Source: Actinernus sp. WN-2022 (Eukaryota; Cnidaria; Anthozoa; Actiniaria; Actinernidae). Taken from it: a stretch of 64,000 nt of DNA. Shown one piece after another: positions 1 through 12,405 of the stretch. Positions within the stretch are counted from its first letter, which is position 1. Each line of letters opens with the position of its first letter. Under the pieces are notes generated by a model. It searched no databases. It saw only the letters and a program-made list of their open reading frames with translations, and had not been told where the DNA came from. Location: positions 85,789,740-85,853,739 of the forward strand of contig JAOWCC010000577.1 in NCBI GenBank assembly GCA_030867875.1, in the 5' to 3' direction. Position numbers and translations under genes: made by a program.

Positions 1-16
1 CAGTTGTAATAAGAAG

Positions 17-525
17 CTAATAATTTGGACTTAAGAGCTCTCTTAAATTGAGAAATGAAGTCGACGCTTTAAGTGTGCTATCGAAGGCATTCCAAATCTT
101 AACACCTCTGTAACTAAAGGACCTCTGACCGGATGCTGAGTTACATTTAGGAATGTTAAGGTCGCCGCAATTTCGAGTATTGCGCTGGTGTATACTGGAT
201 CTCTTGCAAAACTTATCCGATAAGTAGGATGGCGAAAGCCCATTTAAGCATTTAAAGGTCAATAAAATGTCTCTGAGATTAACAGTTTCTTTAACCGGTA
301 GCCATTGAAGGTGGCGCAATATAGGTGTGATATGGTCAAATTTGCGTGCGCCAATTATTATTCTGGCTGAGAAATTCTGCACAAGTTGCAGTTTCTTGAA
401 GTTCTTATCGGAGGTATTAGCCCAAACCAATGAACAATAAAATAGTTTGCTTAGAACAATGGCATTAACAATCGTATTTAGAGTTTCGGAATTGAATAGG
501 TGTTTTACTCTGTTGATTTGACAGA
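17..525 (-). pseudogene. Non-LTR retrotransposon reverse transcriptase, C-terminal fragment
   Basis: About 170 residues of the thumb/C-terminal region typical of CR1/L2-like RTs: VNAIVLSKLFYCSLVWAN, KKLQLVQNFSARII, HLQWLPVKETV and KIWNAFDSTL. The 5' part is missing and the frame runs into a SINE-like repeat at ~525. Retroelement relic. Confidence 0.85.
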
Positions 526-700
526 TTTGACAGAGTTGGTAGAGCACCACAAGTCATTGGGTTCGAGTCCCACTTGAGTCAGAGATTTTTTCTCTTTCCC
601 TCGTAGGGCGTGCACACTTAGCACTAGAGCTTACCACTTTACATCACATTCTTTACACTTACTAGTGCTACGCAGCAAACATGATTTTATATCATAACTA
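526..700 (+). repeat. Truncated tRNA-derived SINE-like repeat and flanking repeat
   Basis: It contains GTTGGTAGAGCACC and the B-box-like GGGTTCGAGTCCCAC, followed by GAGATTTTTTCTCTTTCCCT and CGTAGGGCGTGCACACTTAG. The same sequence follows the full tRNA-like head at 61004-61079. The segment to ~700 also matches, inverted, the repeat at 60812-60913. Confidence 0.75.
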
Positions 701-722
701 CATATATTTCTAAAACAGGGTT

Positions 723-897
723 TTGATTTTTTTTGCCATGCACATGGATTTTAATTTAAGACAAAACAATACAATTCACTCATATAATACTAGCCGTAAT
801 AATGAATTACATCTATGTACTCATACTATTTGGAAAAAACAGAAATTTATTTATCATGCTGCCAGTGACTGTAACAATTTAGATAATAGTTTAAATG
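723..897 (+). pseudogene. Possible RT C-terminal remnant
   Basis: A short open stretch with HSYNTSRNNELHL and FIYHAASDCNNLDNSL resembles the extreme C-terminal region of non-LTR RTs. It runs into a MITE copy at ~898. Weak evidence. Confidence 0.35.
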
Positions 898-1100
898 CAC
901 TTGTACAAGATCAGTAGTGTTATTTGCAATACCTATTTGTAAATGCTATTTTCCATCTGCAGTCGATTGTCAATCTTTCTAAAACAGGGTTTTGAAATTT
1001 GTTTGGCATGCAGTAAAGCCTGTTCCATGGGATCACGAGCACAATTCATTTGTTAACGAGGTATTATATCAGCCTGTGACAAAATCCTGCAAAAGGCCTA
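898..1100 (+). repeat. MITE, 5'-truncated third copy of the AGGCCCTTTGCAG family
   Basis: It matches the 3' two-thirds of the copies at 47253-47537 and 52123-52407 (AAATGCTATTTTCCA, TCTTTCTAAAAC, ATTATATCAGC, and a final GCAAAAGGCCT). Confidence 0.75.
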
Positions 1101-1767
1101 TTTAACAATAAGGCTGTGAGCTTGAGGTTATCCAACAGGGGAACAAGAATGAATAACTATACACATGTATTCAGCTACATGTACAATGATCAAATATTAG
1201 AAAATGTACAGACCTTTAAATAACTGGGCTTAATTAACCTACACTGTAGAGTGAATATGTTAATTTTACACTAGCAAAACAAGAGTTAAAAAGATAGAAC
1301 TCAAAACTCTCTTCAAACTACGAAAAGAAATGTAACCCAGTAACCCCTAACCCACTTTAGAACTGATCTAAAGCTCTGCCACTTTGAAACAGCTTATGCC
1401 CTTATCAAACCAATCCTTGTCTATTGAAGTGAAATCTGTGGCGTTGATAATTCCTACATGACTGATAGAGATCCGATAGATTAAGTACACATAAAATTTT
1501 ATAAATAGCTGCTAGGGGTAAGTAAGATTGCAACAAACAATGCATGTTGCGTGAAACTTGGCAGATTTTCTCTCAAATCCAAAGAAATATTGCAAAGCAT
1601 AAAGTATTGGCTAAAACTACAAGACGTGAATGGTTATAAGCCCATCTCATGTTTATGCCATTTGTGACCCATCTTGTGGCAATTGATGTCAAGTGAAAAA
1701 TGAGCTAATTAATATATAATAGGACATAAAAACATTGCTAAAAACCAGACAACGTGGTGACTACATG
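1101..1767. other. No gene recognised
   Basis: AT-rich sequence with only short open frames and no motif I can assign. Confidence 0.6.
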
Positions 1768-1903
1768 TAGTCTCCTTCGCAGCAGTTATTTGTGTCGCCA
1801 CGCAACGCTTCTCCCCACTAACTAGTAGGGAGAAGCGTTGCGTGACGAACTAGTGGGGAGAAGTGTTGCGTGACGACACAAATAATGGCTGCGAAGGAGA
1901 CTA
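1768..1903. repeat. Hairpin MITE (TAGTCTCCTTCGCAGC termini)
   Basis: A 136 bp inverted repeat with complementary ends TAGTCTCCTTCGCAGC and GCGAAGGAGACTA and a central duplication of the GGGAGAAG..GTTGCGTGACG segment. A terminal fragment of the same family occurs at ~17191. Confidence 0.85.
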
Positions 1904-2182
1904 TGGGGTTACTTGCTTTTCAAGTTTGATTATAAGATATACAGTATCCAATCTTTTGAGCAGAAGTAGTTGTTATTTTGTATTTATTTACTATCATTGG
2001 TTGGTAAAATAAGGCAAAGACATTTTTCATAAAATCATTTCCCCTGAATCCCAAACACTTTTGTCCTGCCGGTTATTTAAAGCCCCCCCCCCCCCGTTAT
2101 AAGCTCACCAAAAACCCTTAAAAAGGAGTAATTATTAAGCCCAGGGCTTATAACCGGGATTCTACTGTATTTCGCCTTAGCT

Positions 2183-2785
2183 ATGGCAATATCTGGCTAC
2201 ATGAATGTACGTGTATATCAAGACAACAATACCAATAATACCATGCATGCACCTGTCAATAATATAAAACAAAGAATCCAAGATTTAAAACAACAACATT
2301 GGCGAGATAATGACTCACGTCGTAATATGAGGCAATGCAACAAGCTGCAAACATATAGAACCTTAAATCAGCTTACAAAATAGAAGGTTTACCTTACCGG
2401 TAATGAAGTTGTAATTAAAATGTAAAACATAGAATTGCCTAAACAAGGATGAGAATAAGTAATCACTGCTTGGAAATAGAAAAAGGAAGATATGCAAGAC
2501 CATATAAATGTATTGAGGAAAGATTGTGCTCTATATGCAATTAATGCAGGCATAGAGGATGAAGTCCACTTTCTACCCGAATGTAGAAAATATACAGTAG
2601 AAGATTTAAGGAAAAACTTCTTCAAATCAAGGAAAAACAAGCTAAATATAAGTTTAACCATTGTGTCACAAAGCACATTACGGTATCATCTGTGGTACAC
2701 AATCCAGCTCCTAAAAGATCTTGTTTCGTGGCAAAATTCATTCATGACTGTCTGGGCATTTTGGGAGGGCACAAGCTCCGAATAA
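2183..2785 (+). pseudogene. Degenerate retrotransposon C-terminal domain
   Basis: KQRIQDLKQQHWRDN and CNKLQTYRTLNQL are followed, in other frames, by GIEDEVHFLPECRKY, which matches the layout of the Cys/His C-terminal domain of a non-LTR RT (compare 26016-26471). Several frameshifts and stops. A coding relic only. Confidence 0.55.
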
Positions 2786-3014
2786 GTGATGCCCTTTCCC
2801 ACTCAGCAAATACTTTTAATTATTTTTGCACCCTAATAATACAATTATTAATGGCCAACTACGGATGTACAGTATTGTACAAAGTACCAATTAAAACTGT
2901 CTGTCTGTCTGTCCCAGGGGCAGGGCATTTGCTAGAAAAGAAAAGTTGGGGGGGGGGGGGGGGAATTTGTCAAAGTAAAAAATTGTGAATGTTCAAGAGA
3001 TTTGCACTCGTCCC

Positions 3015-4820
3015 AAAGCCCCATTATGGCAAGCCGATTGTAGCATTATTTAATCTTTCAAAATATATATTTAAATTTAATCTGGTGTAAGAAATTTGCT
3101 TCAATTTAAACTTGTATTATTTATTTAAATTTAATCAAGCTACGATTTTTTACTTTGATTTGATCTTTCTTTTAAAATGTGCTGTAATTTACTAGTTTGA
3201 ACTCCCTATTTATGATTTGATTTAAACCGGGAAATTCATTTAATCCACAAAATCTATTTGATATTCCTGGTACAAGCGCGGTCGGAGTAGCCTCGTTTTC
3301 AGTCTATATTTTACATTCCTTGGCTACTTGGTCTACCTGTGTTTCACTGGTTTGCCACCATTTAGTTGTTTTGTTTGGGGCCTTTTTGCTGCCAGTATTC
3401 TCACAAGTTCATCTTTACATAAGCAAGAAAAGATACACAGGGACAGGGCGCAATTAAATTAAGGTCAATTAAATGAACTAAACTAGTTCAAACTGTTGAC
3501 CAAACTTTGAGCTGAAATATTTTGTTGAGCCCTCGAAGGCTTGATACAAGACCCTCCCATTGGTAATATTTTTAATGAGCTACATAAAATTATTTGGTAG
3601 AAATTTAACTGATGTTAAACTGGAAAAATAAACTAATATGGAGTCCAGCTGAAAAGGAGGAGTTTGAGAAACACTTCCCATTCATATTTGACATCAAAAG
3701 CAAACAGTTGGGAGCATCTTTCCAATCACAGTTTGTTTATGCATAAAACATCTGTGAACCATGCCTTTTTTTAAATTTCTTCACACAAGAATTTTTTAGA
3801 AGTCTTACCTCAGAACCAAGCATGTCACTTTTGCTTGAATCACACCTAACTAGCTAAAGACACAACGCAGCAGGTTTGGCAGGGAGGGGGGTTCATTCAT
3901 AATTCATTTTCAAATGCAGAAACATGAGAAAAATGATGAAAACCCCTCAAAGTATTTTTCAGACCTCAGGATGTCATCTTGCTCTTATTTTTGTTCAGTG
4001 GTGGATATGACCCGAAATTTGAGCTATTTTTATTCAAAATCCTAACTTAATCAGAGCAACTATCACTAGCATCACTGTAAAATCCTCCAAAATGACATTC
4101 TGGGGAAAGCTTGAGCCTTTCAGTTAACTTTATGGTTCAGTGACACATAACTGACCTGGGCTAGCCAAACTTGGACTGAGGACAAGGGTAGGGTTAGCAC
4201 TCCACTAATTTGACCAAGACTCAGTGGGTTAATAATAGCCAAGCATTTCTGGACACTAGCAGGCTTATAATTATCACAAAGAAACATATCCTCATCCGAA
4301 CTTGCAGATAGCAAGAGTACATGATGTAACTATACTGTAAAAAAATAACAAGTCCTATCAAGATCACCACAAACCTTGAATTTTGTGAGTATACTTCCAT
4401 ATCATATGGCTCTTCATCAAGCCGCCCTTGTATAGTGGGATCTCAGACATAAGTAACTTCATTAATAAACTCATGCTCACCTTCCAGTATTTTAATATAA
4501 TATAATGTAAACTAAATAGGATCAAGTAAATATCTAAGATCTAAGCTAGATGTGCCTCGGCAGCTCCTTCGTCAGAAGTACATGTACGGTTTAAATCAAA
4601 TCATATAAATAGGGAGTTCAAACTAGTAAATTACAGCACATTTTAAAAGGCTAAAGAAAGATCAAATCAAAGTAAAAAATTGTAGCTTGATTAAATTTAA
4701 ATAAATAATACAAGTTTAAATTGAAGCAAATTTCTCACACAAGATTAAATTTAAATATATCTTTTGAAAGATTAAATAATGTTACAATCGGCTTGCCATA
4801 CCCCATGGTGGGGCCTTTGC
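3015..4820. mobile_element. Long-TIR element (arms ~230 bp), no coding content
   Basis: Left arm ~3018-3240 and right arm ~4580-4815 are inverted copies, sharing GGCAAGCCGATTGTA, TTTAAATTTAATCAAGCTA and TTTGAACTCCCTATTTAT. The ~1.3 kb interior shows no convincing gene. A 16-G run lies just outside at 2948-2963. Confidence 0.8.
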
Positions 4821-5630
4821 ATAACTGACTTATTGCATAGTGGGGCATTTGCAACAAAAATATCAAATGCCACAAATTGGGGGAGGGGGGAGGGGAAGGG
4901 CAGGTTTGGAATTAAAAGGGCCATAAAATTAAATATAATGCTCAGATTGTATGAAAAGCACAACATTGATTATATCTAGTTAGTATTAAAGTTACAGTAG
5001 AATGTGTATTTCTGATGAATCCATCTGTAGTTTCTAGAGTTAAAAAAACTTGTAGGGGAAATTCAGTCGGAAATGCTGGAAACTTGAAGTTTCTTGCCTT
5101 CTTGATGAATTTGCAAGGCAAGTGTTCATGGGAAGGCCTTCCGATCCTCCTTGGTGTAAATGTGCTTCCAATCCACCAAACACAAAAAGATGGTACATCA
5201 TGTAGCTTGTACTTTGAACCACAATCCTTAACCTGTTATAACATTTTAAAATTTTAAGTTTTAAAAACAAGCCAGTAAAAGTGCTGCTCAAAGAAAATGG
5301 ACTGTTAGGTTCGCAAGGAATTGTGGTCACATCCTTTTTCGATATGGTGGATTGTCATTGGGATTCTTCTGGGGAGGGGACAGGTGGACTTGCTCTATTT
5401 TGACTTTGCCGGGACCAAAAATAGAGTGGTACTTCAAATTTACAGTTTTGTAGAGTTCACTTGTTGCCTGATAATGTGGCTCTAGGGAAATGGCATTTAA
5501 AAGATGAAAGACCTCTGGGAAGTATGATTATTTTAGGTAGATTCATGGCCAGTTGGGTGGCTGGTCCGAGCACACGACTTTCACTCTTTCTTTTGAAGTT
5601 CTTTTGAAGCATTAAAATAAGCCGACTTAC
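4821..5630. other. No gene recognised
   Basis: A short G-rich tract (4880-4902) and scattered short open frames only; the minus strand below 5631 would be the intron following the exon at 5631-5713. Confidence 0.5.
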
Positions 5631-5713
5631 CATAATTTCCACCGCATAACATTCTTTTGTCCATCGCTTATATTCCATCTTGAAGTTGAACCTCTCGCCT
5701 TATCGGAAGCCAT
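5631..5713 (-). CDS. Candidate first coding exon, MASD..WNISDGQKN..RWKL family
   Basis: From the ATG at 5713 it reads MASDKARG then WNISDGQKNVMRWKL and reaches a consensus donor (G|GTAAGT at 5630). A paralogous exon with the same start, core and donor lies at 16124-16200. Preservation of ATG, frame and splice site in two copies argues for real coding sequence, perhaps carried by transposons. The downstream exon was not found. Function unknown. Confidence 0.5.
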
Positions 5714-6046
5714 CTCAGAAGTAAAACTAGAAGTCTAGAAAGACTAGCAAGACCCGCAGCAGCGTGGGATCGACGAAGAGCCGGAACAAGAAATACGAGT
5801 GGTCAGCGGTACAAAGGATGAATACCACAGCAAGCCCAACCTTAGAGTTTGAATGAAATCATTCAGTAATGGCAGAAGCCAAGCAATTTCCATTCAGAAT
5901 CAATACGGTGTGGGATATTTTGATGAAAACAGTGCAGTTAATCGGATTCTGACTTGTTTAAAAGGCACTGGTGTATCACAGCAAGATATATTATACCATA
6001 GTGTCAGTGTAGCAAGAAAACAAAATTACACAAGTAGTCGTTCTTT
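5714..6046. other. No gene recognised; small repeat shared with ~10.9 kb
   Basis: The stretch TTCCATTCAGAATCAATACGG with GTGTGGGATATTTTGA at 5888-5924 recurs at ~10904-10940, so part of this region belongs to an unnamed repeat. Confidence 0.5.
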
Positions 6047-6224
6047 AATAGCCCACTTCCGCGATATGCTTTTCTGTCACGCAGAAAGGTTTCAGTAAGA
6101 GGCTCCGTGCTAAATTAAATTTATTCCTTTCTCTGTGAAAAGAATAAATTTAATTTAACACGGAGCCTCGTATTGAAACCTTTGTGCGTGACAAGTAAAG
6201 CATATCGAGGAAGTAGGCTATTAT
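6047..6224. repeat. Hairpin MITE with ~80 bp arms
   Basis: Arms TAATAGCCCACTTCC and GGAAGTAGGCTATTA enclose complementary AAATTAAATTTATTC / GAATAAATTTAATTT arms around a ~10 nt loop. No coding capacity. Confidence 0.85.
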
Positions 6225-6593
6225 ATTGCGGGATTTTTATTGTAAATTTTTGTAGTGACACATGGTATAGCTGCATTTCAACTGCAAAGCACTTAATCAG
6301 TAAACTCAGTTGATAATTTTTTTTAACAGTTTGTTCCGTGATATTATTTAACGGCTTAACTTTTCAATGTTATTTAGCTTGATTAGCCTGCTATTTCTAG
6401 GTAACATGTACATATATATCGTATGACTCCATTTTTTCCAGTTAACTACTGGTTTGTAATCACTTACACATGCTTCAGTCTGTCATAGATGCCAAGGTGG
6501 ATTAAGCGTGAGACTTTAAGAATTTTTACTGGGGGATTCACTCTGACCGCGTAGTGGTTAGCCAAGGGCGAAGCCCGTGAAACAATATCGAAT

Positions 6594-7440
6594 TCTTGGG
6601 TACGGAAGCCCACAAGTGCACACCGAATTCCAAAAGTGCACACCGAATTCCAAAAGCTAACACCGAATTCCACATCGAAGACTAGAGTGCTGTAGTCGGC
6701 TGTAGAGGGCTGGATAGGGTGTATGGCGCTGCATAGGTGGTATAGGGCTGTATAATGCTGTATAGGGCTGTATAGGGCTGTATAAGGCTGTATAGGGCGG
6801 TATAGCGATGTTTATATCGAGTCATTTGCTTATAATGAAAAGATAAGAGCTTTGTGTGTCGTCGTACTCGTTTGCTGAAGAAAGATAATATGAGAATAAT
6901 AGGCAGTCTCAGTTTGGAGTAAATTTGGCCACTATTGTGACGATTTTATTTAAACCTCATTCCAACGATAGTAATGTACGTAAATGACAATTTCTTCAGC
7001 AAAGGTGGGGAATACACGCCCACACTATCAGAAAGAAACAGGAATGTATTAAGACAGTCCACAGGCCGGTGCATGGGGAGGCGGTGGGAAATTCTCGCCT
7101 CAGGGTATCTTACGGAAACTGGACGCAAAGCTGTTAAGAGTTGGAAGGGCGGCGTGGTTGGAAGAACATATCCCCCAAATTCTAACTTGTCAGAAATGAC
7201 ATACGCCGTAAGATAAAACCGATTTGGAATTCGGTGTGAGGTTTTGGAATTCGGTGTGCGATTTTGGAATTCGGTGTGAGCTATTGGAATTCGGTGTGAA
7301 CTTTTGGAATTCGGTGTTAGCATTTGGAATTCGGTGTGAGCTTTTGGAATTCGGTGTGAGCTTTTGGAATTCGGTGTGAGCTTTTGGAATTCGGTGTGAG
7401 ATTTTGGAATTCGGTGTGCACTTGTGGGCTTCCGTAAAAT
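6594..7440. mobile_element. Foldback element with 19-20 bp GGAATTCGGTGTGAG repeats, 8 bp TSD
   Basis: TIRs share TACGGAAGCCCACAAGTGCA (6601 on, and inverted ending at 7436). The left arm holds three and the right arm about ten copies of CACCGAATTCCAAAA-type repeats. TATCGAAT occurs immediately outside on both sides (6586-6593 and 7441-7448), an 8 bp duplication of hAT type. No transposase gene. Confidence 0.8.
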
Positions 7441-7546
7441 TATCGAATGCTTAACCTATACATTGCAATATAATAATATAGCTTAAAATACTAATAACAC
7501 AAATAATATTCATAGCTAAAATTGATATAACGAGTTAAAAAAAACA

Positions 7547-8510
7547 CTAATTAACATACTCAGAAGATCTGATGTTTAGTGAAAGATCGTTCCATAACTT
7601 GGGAGCGTGCACAGAAAAAGCTCGGTTTCCATCATAGTTATTTAATTTATAAGATATGCAATTTAGGCGCAAAACAGACTTAGATGAACGCAGTAGTCTT
7701 CTTGGTTTGTGCAATTCCAACAACTCTTGTAGGTAGAACGGAGCTAAATTATCCTTTATTGAATTGGTAACCAATTAATGGAGCTTTCTGAGTGAAGGAC
7801 TAAAGTGGTCATGTTTTCCTAAACATACAATAACCCGTGCAGCAGCGTTTTGTACGTATTGAAGCTTTGAAATCATATTCTGTGGAAGACCATATAAGAG
7901 CGAATTACAATTATCAAGTTTTGAGCTAACAAAAGCATGAACCTTACTATAGTATCGTTTGATAAATATCTCCTGATTTTTTCTGATGTTTTTCAAGTGG
8001 TAAAATGCTGATTTTACTATAGTATTTACTTGTTTAGACATAATCATAGGACTGTCAAATATAACTCTGATGTTCCTGGCATGGTCTGACGGATATACAG
8101 TGTCATCTCCCAAGGTAAGGGAACGTAGTGGAGTGTATGAGTGGAATTTAGAATGCAGCAAAAGAAGCTCAGTTTTATCTTTATTCAACATAAGTTTATT
8201 AATAGTCATCCACTTATCGATATCAGCCAGGCAATCCTCAATGCGATGTTCACCGGACATTGGCCAGTTCGTGATCATTATTGGAGGCGAAGGTGGTATA
8301 CACCTGTATATCATTCGCATACAAATGAAATGATAAGCCATGCTTGCGGTATGATATTTCCAAATGGAGCAGTATACATCAGACAAAGAAGCGGTCCAAA
8401 AACAGAACATGTGGGACTCCACAACTTAGGGCACGCGAGGAAGAAGTAGAGCCATCAAGCATAACAAACTGAGTCATATTTGCCAGGTAAGATCGAAACC
8501 AGGCAAGCGC
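7547..8510 (-). pseudogene. Non-LTR reverse transcriptase fragment (CR1/L2-like), frameshifted
   Basis: In broken frames: IDKWMTINKLMLNKDKTELL, LDNCNSLLYGLPQNMISKLQ, VQNAAARVIVCLGKHDH and, after a stop at ~7775, LLELHKPRRLLRSS and APKLWNDLSLNIR. A degenerate palm region precedes it at 8330-8510. Dead 5'-truncated copy. Confidence 0.85.
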
Positions 8511-9439
8511 TTTATTTTAGACTCCATAAAAGCATAAAGGTGTAGTATGACTATAAAGTGACGTAATCAAATGAGCTCATTTGGAATTGTAATAACGATT
8601 GGAGAACACGTAAAGTAAGACTGGCTGTTTAACTCTTCTCATCAGGGGTCAAAAGTTAAACAGGGTTGTCAGTTAGTGGCTGAAAGATGAAAAATTTGAC
8701 AATGTTAAAATGAAATTAAGGCCGAAATTAAGCAGAAGTTGAATAATATTTAGGTACTGAACAACCATGTTTCAAACTCAAAGGTGCCATGAGTTGACCC
8801 TGCATACCCGGTCTATGTTGTGTATCCATTCGTTATTGAGTTGGCACAGATAAGTTAAAAGGTTATGGCGAGCGAAATAAGGGGGAGGGGGGGGGGGGGG
8901 GGCAAAATGCGAGACATGAACAGAAGACCAAGGCTGAAGTATAAAAGTCCGCTTGCGGGCGATGCACGAACGGATTGCGATGAGGTTTCCCAAAAATGAT
9001 GCGCCTGAACATGAAATAGCTAGTGAGTTGAGATAGTGGCTGCCAATCGATCGATCGTAACACGATACAAGTGCGGATGCTAGAAAGGTATGAAAACCGT
9101 GGCTGAGAGGCTCGATTAATAAGCGTTTAGAGCAGTATGAGATAAATACTCGACAGAGCGTGAACCTGCACATATACAGCCTTCGCAAAGCTCCGCACTG
9201 CGCGCGATATAGCTAGTGTATGGATTTTAATCCAGTATGGTAGATAACAAATCTTACCAGTGGGTTTATACACGGATCGCACTTTGTCCTGCACTACCAT
9301 CCCCTCCCCTTCACCTTTTATTGTCTGCACCTCCTCCCCCCGCTCCCAGTTTCATGTTTCTAGATCGTTATACAATTCTAGAAGATTTCAGGCAATTAAG
9401 AGAACAATACAAGGGCCTTGACCATTTTAGCATATCTTA
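8511..9439. other. No gene recognised; G/C homopolymer tracts
   Basis: It contains a G tract at 8881-8902 and a pyrimidine-rich stretch at ~9298-9345. Open frames here are artefacts of these tracts. Confidence 0.5.
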
Positions 9440-9770
9440 ATAATTATCACTTAGCCATAGTTATTTTTATTAGTGTAATTTATAGTATATATAATTAGTG
9501 TATTATCTTGTTAATATTTTAACTTTAGCTTATTTATTCATAATATTTATTATGCATTGTATTAATATAATTGACTTTATAGCCGTTATCTATTTTAGTG
9601 TTAGCAGCTTTATATAGCACTAGAACTTACTTTTGCATAGTCTTGTAACATATTTTAATATATTAAGAGGGCCACTAGTTTATCAGTCTGCGACTGTAAA
9701 GTGTTTATACCCTCGTTAAATAAAGTTATTATTATTATTATATTATTATCATTATTATAAAAGGCATTCA
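9440..9770 (+). repeat. Probable 3' end of a non-LTR retrotransposon with (TTA)n tail
   Basis: AT-rich 3' UTR-like sequence ending CCCTCGTTAAATAAAG then TTATTATTATTATATTATTATC. Microsatellite tails of this kind mark the 3' end of CR1/L2-type insertions. No coding region of this copy is retained. Confidence 0.5.
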
Positions 9771-11064
9771 AAGGCATAATAATACAACTTCCGGTTCAGA
9801 GCCTCGTTTTCATGTCAATCCAACACTGGACTTCAAATAAAGTCGATTTTGAGGATGTTCCCCTAAATAGATTCATGTCGACTTTTAGTATGTTGTTCTA
9901 GACGGTATTCCAGATTATATTATGAAGAAAAACCTTCTGTTGCAATTAGTGGTAGGTCTATCAGTAAAATGACTGGACTAATTAATTTGTTTACATGTCA
10001 AATGCATGCGATTCAGTTCGTCGACCCGGGGATGTTTTCACAGCAGAGAACTCCCCGTAAAATCTCAGTCGAACAAACGACCATATATATCATTGCAGAG
10101 TCTGCAGGATAAACATTAAAGCACGTAGCCGATCTACAACGAATACCGACCTAAATGGCGTTTCACAAGTGATCCAGTGTCAAGAAAATTATGCTAGAAA
10201 ACAAAACTATTCTAAAGTTCGAGAAGACCTTAGAGCAATGTGAGAGTCCACCAATGATTTTAGAGGGCAGATAACAATAACTATGGCGTTCCGTGGATAA
10301 CTAAACCCTCTCAATGATAATTCTTTGCTTTAAATATCTGGTAGCAACTGAAAAATTATCGACTTGCCGATGACCAGTCGGTAGGATTTCCGATTTATAA
10401 CGCCAAATAACGCTTTGCCTTGCACATCAGTCGGTAATGTTATCTTGGAAAAGCGATATTTTAGTACAGATGATACGATGTCTTCATGGATGATTTGAGG
10501 AATCGCCATACGAATACTATAATTTTCTACGTGCGAGATCGAGCGGACTGAGCCAGCAAACGTAAATAATTCCCGTCCCATTTCTAGTTGACCATACGAT
10601 ATCACAATGATTACTTATCCTTCCGTCCCAGAGAACAATATATCTAACCAATCACAGTTCTTGTTGAGCTCATTAAATATTCCTCCAATCAGAAAATACA
10701 GTCAGATCTTGCATGACCCTCATGAAAGTGAGATTGGCACCCACCGATACCAATTCGATTCTCACTGCTTTGCAGCTCGCTGATCGCTGATCGCCGCGGC
10801 TGTTCTCTCTCTAGAAAACTTCTGGGACCAGAGTACGCTGCAAGTTCAACTTTACTAAATTTAGAGCTATTAACTTTCTTGAAGGAAAATTTACAGCATT
10901 TTCCATTCAGAATAAATAACGGTGTGGGATATTTTGACGTAGAGGACCTCCTGATCCTTTAGAGATTTCAGGTTGTGAATTCCACTCGCGTTATATTAAG
11001 TTCGCACAGAGAAACAAACACTGAATTTCTAAAAACTGAATTTCTATAACGAGACCTGAAACAA
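9771..11064. other. No gene recognised
   Basis: The longest open frame (10330-10605, minus) has no motif I can assign. The segment near 10904-10940 is shared with ~5888-5924. Confidence 0.5.
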
Positions 11065-11230
11065 CCATGGAGGCTGATCACAAGGTTCAAGGTTCAAGGT
11101 TTTTATTTCCACAAAACAAAACATACATTACATTTAGGACATGCGACAAAAGATATTTGCTAATGTGGAGGAGCACAAGCATAAAACCACTGGTTTAACT
11201 ACTGCGGTACCCCGGCTCCCTAGAGAGTCA
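11065..11230 (-). repeat. 3' UTR remnant of a non-LTR retrotransposon
   Basis: Read on the minus strand it ends in TTGTGGAAATAAAAACC followed by a CTTGAA microsatellite. It matches the plus-strand 3' end at ~51060-51185 (GTGCTCCTCCACATTAGC, TTTTGTCGCATGTCC). Confidence 0.7.
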
Positions 11231-11832
11231 TTCGGAAGCGAAAGACCCCTGCAAGAAATTTCAAATGTATTTTAAGATGATTTCAATTTATATTTTAATT
11301 ACTTATAATCCAGTCCAGTCTTTATCTTTGATATAAAAATATCTCAGTATAAAAGGGTTGTCTGCTAATTCATAATGGAAGACTTGCGAAACCCACGGTC
11401 AAAGGTCAAAGTTAGACACGATTTAAAACTGGCAAAAATGCAAAAAACATAATATAAATCTTTCCTCCCATTTTCAATCTTGCTTTTTTATGAGATCCGG
11501 TTGTTTATCATTTCGACTGTGGTCCCTTAAATGTTTAGTAATACTTTCCACTTGTGGGATACGAAAAAAAAATGGATAATATTTAGAAGGGATATATAAA
11601 CTGGCGAGAACATAGCACTGTTGAAAATGAATAAAATATGTAATGTGTTTCCTCTGGAGAGTGTTTGATTCTGAATGAAAAATGTTTTCGATTTTCCTTT
11701 GAGAAATTTAGCTCTTATTAAATTTAGAAAAGTTGAACAGTGCGCATCTCTCATTTTCAAACTCTTATTACGACGGACTTGCTGTGGTATTCACTCTTTA
11801 TACCGCTGATCACTCATATTTCAAGCAAGACC
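11231..11832. other. No gene recognised
   Basis: AT-rich; no motifs. Confidence 0.5.
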
Positions 11833-12405
11833 CCAACCTCGTTCCCAGGGGTCTTTACGCGTCTAATCCAAGATGGCGTCGAAAGTACCCCACACGAGCT
11901 CCTAAATACAGGAATCGCTCACTTAATTTATTTATAAATGACAATATAAACTAACTAAAATCCTACCCTGAAAAATAAAAAAACCTAACCGGTCAGTAAA
12001 CAAGATCTTACCCACCTGAAGCAAGGGTTCTCAAGAAAAAACTTCTCAAGAAAATGGTGAGGTAAAAAAGATTTGAGACATTTTCTGGAACTGGAACCCC
12101 GCTGCCGCCTACTCGTAAGGCAAACGTCGCAACCACTACACTAAACAACCATCGTCGCTCAAATGCTGTCAAATTTGTAAAACCACTGCTAATTTATGTT
12201 ATACTCTTATCACTCTGAACGAGCATAAAACATTCATTAAACACGAACAACAGATCAGGGGCGGGCATTTCGTTTATTGATACATGTATGGACATGTATG
12301 CTTTGTTAATTACAGTAGTATATAATGTTGGCAAATCAAGTCTATATATTAGATGTGCAGTCAGTACATTTCCTCTATTCTTAACATATGTCTTAAAGAA
12401 AATTT